Assembly: GCF_018687715.1 (NCBI RefSeq)
Contig: NC_056766.1
Coordinates: 9,289,501-9,353,500, forward strand
Source of the DNA: Carya illinoinensis
Lineage: Eukaryota; Streptophyta; Magnoliopsida; Fagales; Juglandaceae
DNA: 64,000 bases
Direction of reading: 5' to 3'
Part shown: piece after piece, positions 55,693 through 64,000 of the stretch
How the letters are laid out: each line of letters begins with the position of its first letter
How positions within the stretch are numbered: position 1 is the stretch's first letter
Program-made: the position numbers and the translations under genes
The notes under the pieces: generated by a model
Database searches by the model: none
Seen by the model: only the letters and a program-made list of their open reading frames with translations
Told to the model about the DNA's origin: nothing

Positions 55693-58143
55693 TGACTCAC
55701 TAAAAAATGAGTAGCACTAATGCTATCCCAAGGGCAGGAGGATGTCGTATAATAATTAGGAATAAATTCCTAGATCGTCTCCTCAGGGAAAGTTACTTAA
55801 AATTAAACTCGTTGAAAATTGTGAAAAACTTCACAAAGAGAAAACAAGAGGATGATATGTGCAATAGATGGACGAGGTTATTAGTCATGGACTAGATTCA
55901 TATTTTTAGATTTTTGATTGTCGGATTGGAATGTAAATGACTAATAGATTAAACTCAGAAATTAATAAAACTAAATTAAGAATTAAACTAGATTAGAAAG
56001 TAATTGACAAAACATGCACTGAAAATTGAAAAGCCTCAAAATCAATATTCTAGGGTTCATCATTGTATCTAAATCACAAATTCTCAAATTAAACCATAGC
56101 AATTGTAATCACTATTAAAATGAAAGCTTAATGAAACAATAAAAATAAATAACATGAAATAAGTAAACAACAAATAAATTACCCAACTAAAACAAAAACA
56201 AAAGCTCTCTACTTCACTTTCTGAAAAATATAATTCAAACCAACTAAATCTCCTCTAAAAAAATAAATCTAAACCGACTCACTTCACTTTACGAATGAAA
56301 AGTTCAATTCCCTCTACTCCCATGTATCATGTTTCAGAAAAATCAAAAACAAAAGCTCTCAACCAAACCCTTCTTGTGATAAATTAAGGTAGCACACTTA
56401 ATGAAATGTTTTGATCTATAAAATACCTAGCAGTTCAAACGGTCAAAGCTCAAAGAAATAAAACAAATCAAAACTAAATAAATGAATAAAACTAAGAAAA
56501 TTAAATGAAGCTTAACGCTGCCCAAAGGAAATGAAAAGAGATCATCATCTACTCTACTGTGCTGCCGAATGTAAACCAAAAGAAAGGTATGAAAATCTGC
56601 TGCTAGCGTCCAAAACAACAAGCAAGAATGAAAACATAAACTAGATACCAGCTAGCTTCTAAATGAAAAGAAAATAAGTAAAAACTGCCTTCTCCTGCTG
56701 CTGCTTCCAGCTAAATAAATAGCTGATCTCCAGCTGCTGCACGTTCAATTGTCTTCCATGATCCCATGTGATCTCCTGCTGCTCCAGCTAACCGAACAAA
56801 AATGCAAGAAAAAATAACTCTGCTGCTGCTGCACGTCCAGGTTGGTGCTTCCCGTCCACATGGAAAAAGAAAAAGAAATAAAACTCTGCTGCTGCACGTT
56901 CAAGTTGATGCCTTCCGTAGACCACTTTGCCATGTGCTTTCCGTAGACCACCTTGCCATGTGCTTTCCGTTTGTGTGCTGTCTAGGTGGGTTTGTTGCTA
57001 CATGTTCAGGTGTGAATTCCAGCATTCTGCTATCTTCAACGTGCTTCCATCTCTCAGCTTCACATGCCAAAAGCTTCCAGCAACACATAACTGATCTCCT
57101 GCACGTCCAGCTGCTGTCCATGTGGTCCGAATGAGTTTGTTTTGCTGCTGTACAACGTCTGCAACGTGCTGTGTTCCTGCATGTGTGCATCCGAATGATT
57201 TGCTGGTTTGCATGTGTAAGTTGGTCCCATGTTTTCTGCATGTGTGCATTTTGAATGAGTGTTGTCCGAAGGGTCTTCTTTCTTTATGTGTGAGTTGGTG
57301 TGATCCAAATGAGTGGTTGCTGTCATGCATGTGTGAACTGGTCTGCATGTGTACATGTGTGCATGCATGTGTGAGTCTGAATGTGTTTGCACTTTTCTGC
57401 ATGTGTGCATGTGTTGGTCTGCTGCATGGTGTCCACTGCATTGTGTCCGAATGGTGCTTGCACTTTTCTGCATGTGTTGCATGTGTGAGTTGGTTGCTGT
57501 GTGCTGTCCGAATGATGCTATTGAGATTAACAGAAAAATATTGCACACAAATCTTGCAGGCACCAGCTGGTATGAACTCGTTGACAGCTTCAAAAATTAA
57601 CTGGCTCTTAGATTCTTTAATGCAGTAAACTAATGGAAAAAATCGAATAGAAGAGGTTGGAATGAGATTGAATACGAGGAAACCGACAAACAAGAGCATG
57701 TTGAACTGTTCTTGTTGGTGGAAGTTGGAACGGTGCTGGATGAATCTGATCTGTTTTGGGGAGAAAATAAAAAGAAATAAGACACAATTTGTAGCCAAAA
57801 ATTTAATGCCGAGGATGCCCTATGGTTATGGGTTGGCAAGAAGTGCTTCTATCTTTTCAAGATGGAAAGATAGCTCAAGAAACCTTATGAACATGAAGAA
57901 CAAGGAGAACAATGGTACAAACACAAATGATAATGGAAAGCAAGAAACATTATGGACTAGAATGCACGGTAATCAATAGTTGGTAGAATTCAAGCAGAAA
58001 TTCATGCTTTTAATCAATTAAAATCACAACTTTGATTTATTCATTTTAACCATTTTTCCATTTAAAACCAATAATAATGTCATGATGAATTTAAAATACA
58101 TTGGTTTTAAATAGCTAAAATATGCAATATTTCAGCCCAATCA
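55693..58143. mobile_element. TG...CA element nested in the 5' LTR
   Basis: The 2451-bp insertion begins TGACTCACTAAAA and ends CAGCCCAATCA, flanked by a perfect 5-bp duplication ACCAT (55,688-55,692 and 58,144-58,148). TG...CA ends and a 5-bp duplication indicate an LTR-retrotransposon product, most likely a solo LTR or a non-autonomous element. I saw no primer-binding site, polypurine tract or internal repeat pair. It holds a 'ctgcatgtgtg'-rich region (57,150-57,500) and short repeats around 'ctgctgctgcacgttcaa' (56,690-56,930). ORFs in 56,802-57,798 follow these repeats and match no known protein. Confidence 0.85.
57160..57500. repeat. Degenerate CATGTGTG-rich repeat region
   Basis: Many imperfect copies of 'ctgcatgtgtgcat' and 'tgtccgaatg' follow each other without a strict period. 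The pattern yields cysteine-rich reading frames on the plus strand and histidine-rich ones on the minus strand. Confidence 0.75.
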
Positions 58144-61100
58144 ACCATCCCTACGCCGCGTGCACCGTAGGCGGGAATCGCAGGCGGGACTCTACCACCA
58201 TCCCTGCTTACCACCATCCCTACACGTGCCTCTGAATCAAACCAATTAAACCGTATGCACCATGACCTCCCCTAGGGGTCATCCGCACACCCTGGCTCCA
58301 GTGCCACACCGCAGGTAACGACTACGCATGTGACACCTAAACGAGCGATGCCCAGTTCCGCGCCCCGCGCGTTCATAGCCAAGCATCCTCTAGCCCTCGC
58401 CAGCGAAGGGCCACGAAGTCGGTGAGTAGAGCGATGCCCAGTTCCGGGTCCGGCGCGTTCGTAGCCAAGCATCCCCTAGTCCCGCTCCCGTCGTCACCCA
58501 GCGACAACTCAGGGGACGTCACTCAGTATATTACGCTCCCGAGTGACCAGAGGAGCTCCACCGAGATAATAACCCATCCTGGCTTGGGCTCGTGAGACAC
58601 ATGTACTCGAAAATCCATTTACGCCAATAAAACAGGATTTTCTCAAATAAAATAAAACGCACGTACAAGCACCATGTAAATGCAATCTCGATGCACAAAA
58701 CAACCAACCAACCATAAATCAACAAATCAAGCAACTCCATCCTCAATCCATCCGACCCCCGAACTCCTCGGACTCAGGCCGGAATCAGCCAACCAACAGC
58801 AAAAAGTTATTGAATGAGCAAAATATATTTAAATCTGAAAGTAGGGTTTGGAAAATACTTACAGCGCTATACGGCATTTTTAAAAAGCTCGCAGCGTTGC
58901 AAACGGCGGTAGAAATGCAACGTAACAGTGAAATTTCACTGTGGCCGTGGGTTGTAAAATACCCACTTTTGAACGGGGATAAACCAAAGCTCGGGATTGT
59001 TAGGGAAGGGTCTAAGGATATTTATGAAGCTAAGGGAAGTGGAGTTTGACCGTAGGTGGCGGCAAAAATGGCGGTTGAAAGCCGGATTACCCAAAACGGA
59101 AACTAGCTCGTGGGGGCTGTTCCGATGACTATTAGAGGCCAGAAATGGGTGGGTTAGGACGGCAAGGAATCGGTGATGAAGTGGTGAAGAGGTGGTGGCC
59201 GGAGGTGGAGCGACGGCGGCAGATCGGAGCAAAAACCGTGTGGCTTGATGGGCCTTTTTTGGCTAAATGGCGGCTCCGTTGGTGGTGAAATTTTGTGGGG
59301 TGGTTCACCGGAGGGAGGGGAAGATTTTGGTGGTGGTGGTGTGCTGCACGGTGGCCGGCGGCGGTAGGTTTGGGCAGCTAGTGTGTTCGGCGTGAATGAG
59401 AGGAGAGAGAGAGAGAGAGAGAGAAGACGCACGAGGTCGACGCACGGGAAAAGAAGGGAAAAAGAAAGAAAAAGAAGAAGAAGAAAGAAAGAAAAGAGAA
59501 AAAGAGAAAAAGGAAAAAGAGAAAAGAAAAGATGCAGGGAAGAAATGAGGTCCAGTCCTCACTCCAGAAACCAAAACTAATTTGCCGAAAACGAGATTAA
59601 AAACCGTAAAACGACTAAATAAATAAAACACAACATCAAATAAATTAAAAACCAATTAAAACGCAATAATTTAAAATAAATAAACCAATATATTAATTAA
59701 ATTAAAAACAACCCTTCAGTGAAAATACACGTAAAAGCGGGTCGTCACAGAGTCCGCGAGGTGGGTGGTGGCGCCAGTGGGTGGTGCATGGTGGCGGGCT
59801 GGGGGAAGGGACGCATGGAGAGAAACAGGGGGAGGAGGAGTTCGTGCACGGGGAAGCAAGGGAGAAGAAGGGAAAAATGAAAGAAGAAAAAGAGAAAAAA
59901 TGAAAAAATAAAAGAGGAAAAACAAAAATGAATGGAAAGAAATAAGATCTAGCCTTTTCATCATGGGTCTAAAAATTGATCCAATGAAAATAATGTCAAA
60001 ATAGTAATTTAAATAAAAACTAATTTAAACACAGTGATTAGGTAAAATAAAATAATAAAATCCAACAATAAACTAATTTAAAATAAAGAGCATTGCAAAT
60101 AATGATTAATAATTAATAACAATAAAGCATATTGAATTAAATTTCACAGTTAAAAATTGTAAAATAATACCATGTAAATCATCTAAAATTTAAAACAAGA
60201 AAGCCCATAATCTTAAGAAATTCAATAATTACTTAGTTAAAATACACGTAAATACGGGGTATCACATCTTCCATCGTCTCTTGGTATTCCAAATCTAAAC
60301 TTGTGAAGCCCCCTTTATATTTCCACGTTTTCTTCCCCAAATCTGTGAGGTCATGTTCTATATTTTGGCCCATTTTCTTGCCCTATTTTCTCCCCCAAAA
60401 CCCGTGTGCCTTGAGTCAGATGTGCTATGTTTTTAGTCCAAAATCGTGAACTTCATTTTGGGTTTGCTTGGTTGTGTCCTCTTGCCTTGAATGTTATTTT
60501 CCAGCCATCATTCTTGGCCTTTTTCATCTTGTAATCAGCCCATTTACTTCCTCCAATTTCACTTCAAATTTTCTTGTTTTCAAGGCCCATTTACTTCCTC
60601 CAATTTCACTTCAAATTTTCTTGTTTTCAAGTCCCATTTTCAGTCCCAAAAATCGTGCTTGTTGGTGATCTTATTTCGGGTTCGCTTTTGGCATTAAACT
60701 AAGTGCTTGTGCGCTTGATCTTCCAGAGTTTTGCCTTTTCAGCACTATAAATAATTTTTCCAAAGAATTTTCTTGAGATTTAAATATATTTTTGCACTAA
60801 CCTATTTTCTGCAGTTTGTTGGCTGTGCCGGCCTTAGGTCCGAGAAGTATGGGGATCAAGTTGGATTGGAGGATGGGACTGTTTGTGGAAATTGGTTTAT
60901 GCTTGGTGTTTTTATGTTGTATTTAGTATCATGATATTCATCGCATAATTTCATGCATGTTCATGGGTTGTAAATAAAAACTAGGTTTTCGTATGAGAAT
61001 GATTTTTGGGTGCGTACGTATCACGACCCCAAGCCGAGATGAGACATTATCTCGATGGAGCTCCTATATACTGAGTGACATCCCCTGGATTGTTGTTGGG

Positions 61101-61699
61101 TGACAATGGGATCAGACGAGATGGTAATGCTCTCGTACCGACTCTGTGGTCTCTCTTGCTGGTGGGGGTTAAAGGATGTTTGGCCACAAAAACACGTTAT
61201 GAAGTCACATGCTCTGTGGCCCCTCTGGGCATCACTCGTTATGAAGTCACATGCACGATCGTTACCCAGTGTGTGACGAAGAGAGTCAGGGTGTGTGGAT
61301 GGTCCCTGGAGGAGACCATGGTGCATTTGTAATTAAATGGTGGATTTTATACTTGGGTCATTTTCTGGGAAAATGGCGGTTGTTTATTTTAATAGAATGG
61401 TTTTAGGCCAAATGGGAATTTTGGCATGTATTGAAAAAAACATTAATTTTGGGGAAACAATGATTTTGGGTCTCATGCATATTTCAGCATATGCACGCAT
61501 ATATATATTGGTTGCATTAATGTATTTTTATCTCGTGGGTTGTTTGGTTGGTTACTTACTGAGACTCATAATCTCATAGGTAATCCTACTCTACGTTCTG
61601 TTTTATGGAATCATAAATTTTAATGCAAATGAGGACGTCGAGCTTGAGGCTTCAACTTTGCTAGAGTTGAAAACCGTTTGAGCAGATTCTAAATAACGA

Positions 61700-64000
61700 G
61701 AACAAAACGTCTATAATTCATTCAACAAATATCCTTCAGCAATGGAACCTTTTGGTGTAACTTTGTTACGCACATGAAACTTAAGTCGATGTAGGTACCT
61801 ACCACAAAAATTATGAGATGACTTTTACTATTTTTTTTTTTTAAATATGTTTTTGCTTTAATAGATTTATGTGTTTTAAATTCAATAACTATAGCATACC
61901 TTTCAATGGAATATATCCATTGATAAGGAACAAGACCTCCAAGTTTACATTCTACAACTAAATGTGTAATCAAGTGCACCATAACCGTGAAAAACGATGG
62001 CGGAAATATCATTTTTAATTAGCACAATATGCAAGATATTATGGATTCCAATTGGTCCAAATCATCGACCCGCAACATTTTGGAACAAATTCACCTGAAA
62101 AATCCAGATAGCTCGATTAAGGGTTCTATTACCTTCTTAGGTAATAATCCACATAATGCAATTGGCAGGGGCTAGTACATCAATATATGGCTATCATGAC
62201 TCTTCATGCCCACTATAGTACGATGTTGAAGTTTGACACAACGTGAAACATTTGAAGAATAACCATCTGGTACTCTTATATTTTGTATAACCTTCAACAA
62301 GTTTACTTTTTCTTTGTTACTCATTGTGAAAATAGCTGGAGGAAAATATGTCTTGTTTGTAGCTATGATAACCGGATGAAGTTATGGTCTCAAACCCATC
62401 TCTTGTAAGTCAAGGCATGCATGTATGCCATATTTTGATTTTGTATCAACATTTAACAGTGTGCCAACAATATTATCCACCACATTTTTTTCAATGCACA
62501 TCACACCAAGATTATGACGCAATAAATTATCTTTCTAGTCAAGCAAACTGAAGAAAATACTACGTTTCTTCCATGAATGTTCCTTAACATTAGTGGACTC
62601 CACAACTCTTTTTCTTTTACAATTTGTTCTATCATTGCATCCTTCATCATCTGATTGTTCCAAAATTTCATCAGGTGTTGGCATAGTAGGTGGAGGATCA
62701 ATTTCTCATGTACCATTAAATGTTTTTGCCATCATTGTCCACCTATGATTTCTTGGAAAAATTTCCATGTTTCTACCATCTAGATCGTGTATTACCCATA
62801 CAACAAGGACATGCTAAACATCCTTTCGTACTCCATCCAGACAAATCACCATACGTAGGAAAATTATTTATCATCCACATTAAAGTCGCACACATTGTAA
62901 ATATCTCTCTAGAGCAAACATTCATAGGTTGGTGCTCCATCCTCCCATAATTCCTTTAATTCTGATATTAGAATCTCTAAGTATACATCTATATTCATTG
63001 AAGGTGATGATAGTCCCAATATAATCAACAATAGCATGAAAGTTGATCGTTTCATGCACATCCAATGAGATAAATTGTAAGGTACCAACATAATCGGCCA
63101 GGTACGAAACCACCATAACATTTTCGCTAGACTTCTTTTACTTTTTTTAGACCTATCATCCATAGACTCTTTTTGCTTCCACTTTCACACTTCACATACC
63201 ACACATGCTTCCAGATTCTCATTATCCTTCCAAAATAACGTACAACCATTGGGATATATTATACATATTGTGCACTTGATTATACATGAAGGCTCCACCA
63301 GGACCTCCAAGGTATTATACATATTATGGATTCCAAGACTTAACTCATTTGTGTACTTCTTCACCTTATATGTATTTTTAGGCAATGATGCTCCTGGTGG
63401 GAGCAACTCATTCACAAATTCAAGCAATTCTGTGAATATGCTATTACTCAATCCACCAAAACACTTCATATTCCAAAGGTGTACGATAGCACTAAACTTA
63501 GTATGTTTTGTGCACCCTTCGTATAATGGCTCATCAGCATCTTTCAACATATTGTAAAATTTATAAACACTCTCACTAGAACCTTGTCGATTTTCATATT
63601 GCACTCCAGCTTCTCCAGCATCCACACCTATTTCAAGCCCACCTTTAACTATTTCATGATCAAACATAGAGAAAATGTCATATAACATGGTTGTAATCCC
63701 ACTAGAGCCTTCATTTATTTGCTCATTATTATTTTGGGCATTAGTAGCATGGTAAGATGCCTTCCCTTTTCTCTCTCCATGAGCATGCCAAATGGTATAA
63801 CCTTGAGAAATTCCATAGCTAATTAAATGATCATATACTATGTTGGGCATGAACATCATACGGAATCCACATTTTCTACATGGGCAACAAATCGACGAAT
63901 CTATAGCACAATTCTCACATGCAAACTTTAAAAACTCCTTGACACCATCGACATACTCTTTTGTATGTCGAGATTTTTTTATCCAACTTTTGTCTGTAGC
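61700..64000 (-). pseudogene. CACTA (En/Spm) transposase, Tnp2/TnpD type, degenerate and incomplete
   Basis: Reading from the right edge: DKSWIKKSRHTKEYVDGVKE and SSICCPCRKCGFRM form the transposase-associated zinc-binding domain, followed by HGERKG and an acidic linker. Then come SNSIFTELLEFVNELLPPGA and NGCTLFWKDNENLEACVVC (about 63,190-63,470). PIMLVPYNLSHWMCMKR, IDVYLEILISELKELWEDGA (62,909-63,110) follow after an internal deletion that removes the region between. Degenerate blocks continue through WKKRSIFFSL..DWKDNLLRHNL (about 62,500-62,570), YGIHACLDLQEMGLRP, VPDGYSSNVSRCVKLQHRTI, and IFPPSFFTVMVHLITHLVVE (about 61,950-62,010), the DUF4218-like end. Several in-frame stops are present. 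The N-terminus and element ends lie outside the window or are lost. Confidence 0.88.

Larger units (their letters stand above)
47490..59749 (-). mobile_element. Full-structure Ty3/gypsy chromovirus (Tekay/Del-like), degenerate
   Basis: Both LTRs, a primer-binding site, gag, protease, RT, RNase H, integrase, chromodomain and polypurine tract are present in the right order on the minus strand. A perfect GAGTC duplication flanks it (47,485-47,489 and 59,750-59,754). LTRs are 47,490-49,868 (3') and 54,934-59,749 (5'; 2.36 kb without the nested insertion). The two LTRs remain very similar except in simple repeats, suggesting a fairly young insertion, yet the coding region has several stops and frameshifts. 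Copies may have been mobilised in trans, or the mutations may be post-insertion. Confidence 0.93.
54934..59749 (-). repeat. 5' LTR of the chromovirus, interrupted by a nested element
   Basis: Begins TGTGACGCCCCC and ends GGGTCGTCACA as read on the plus strand. It aligns with 47,490-49,868 throughout apart from a 2451-bp insertion plus 5-bp duplication at 55,693-58,148 and simple-repeat length changes. Confidence 0.92.
45632..60266 (-). mobile_element. Solo LTR (minus orientation) with a complete element nested inside
   Basis: Starts TATGACGCC (decayed TGTGACGCC) at 45,632 and ends GGGTATCACA at 60,266. It is flanked by a perfect 5-bp duplication TCTTC (45,627-45,631 and 60,267-60,271). Its own sequence is 45,632-47,484 plus 59,755-60,266, together with one copy of GAGTC, about 2.37 kb, the same length as the LTRs of the element inside it. 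No internal region belongs to it, so it is a solo LTR. Confidence 0.9.
44910..61665 (+). mobile_element. 3' LTR of the plus-strand chromovirus, interrupted by nested elements and right-truncated
   Basis: The LTR runs 44,910-45,631 and resumes at 60,272 after the nested stack. The resumed part is the inverted counterpart of the minus-strand LTRs: 'gagctcctatatactgagtg' near 61,048, 'ttacttactgagactcataa' near 61,552, 'gaggacgtcgagcttgaggc' near 61,631. Similarity ends at about 61,665, roughly 290 bp before the expected LTR end, where CACTA sequence takes over. Removing the insertions leaves about 2.1 kb. Confidence 0.82.

Noticed and set aside
57122..57628. Cysteine-rich 168-residue ORF that could suggest a secreted peptide
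   Set aside because: The composition follows the CATGTG repeat; there is no clear signal peptide or regular cysteine spacing, and it lies in a TG...CA element.
1..64000. tRNA, rRNA or other structured RNA genes
   Set aside because: I saw no cloverleaf-like or rRNA-like segments. The only tRNA-related sequences are retrotransposon primer-binding sites.

Overview
This window is plant nuclear DNA from an AT-rich dicot. The evidence is plant-specific gene families (a group IId WRKY factor, an amino acid permease, DUF4220/DUF594 membrane proteins, a calmodulin-like protein), GT-AG introns, and dense LTR-retrotransposon, CACTA, hAT and Tourist content. A woody rosid such as a member of the Fagales is my guess; the sequence alone does not settle it. 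I found no intact protein-coding gene and no RNA gene. Every recognisable gene is truncated, frameshifted, split by a transposon, or captured inside one.

Left part (1-29,350). An amino acid permease pseudogene (45-828) ends where a solo LTR begins (882-4289, with a hAT-type MITE nested inside). A duplicated flank block follows (4560-6341). It is cut by a second LTR of the same family (6342 to about 10,545), which contains a fragment of a chromovirus LTR. A CACTA remnant (about 10,545-11,367) truncates a DUF4220/DUF594 gene on the minus strand (copy 1, 11,368-16,587). Copy 1 is also split by a third solo LTR with a perfect 5-bp target duplication. Next come a hAT-like element carrying a calmodulin-like gene fragment (19,673-20,627), an RPA1-like pseudogene (21,826-22,920), an eroded copia element (24,170-25,915), and a DUF4220 fragment (copy 3) joined to a WRKY gene fragment that stops just before the WRKY DNA-binding motif (26,001-27,478).

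Middle (29,865-43,072). The best-preserved DUF4220/DUF594 gene (copy 2, minus strand) is split by a copia-type retrotransposon with a truncated 3' LTR. Duplicated flank blocks recur at 38,100-39,840 and 41,850-42,640. The locus therefore looks like an old tandem array of DUF4220/DUF594 genes eroded by transposons.

Right part (43,075-64,000). This is a nested stack of LTR elements. A plus-strand chromovirus remnant has a 3' LTR starting at 44,910. A minus-strand solo LTR (45,632-60,266, TSD TCTTC) sits in it. A full-structure Tekay/Del-like chromovirus (47,490-59,749, TSD GAGTC) sits in that. A TG...CA element (55,693-58,143, TSD ACCAT) sits in one of its LTRs. The outermost LTR is cut off near 61,665 by a degenerate CACTA transposase gene that runs out of the window.

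The genes do not form a pathway. The biological interest is genome dynamics: gene-fragment capture, nested insertion, internal minisatellites and decay of a gene array. I did not find evidence for a new defence, metabolic or regulatory system.
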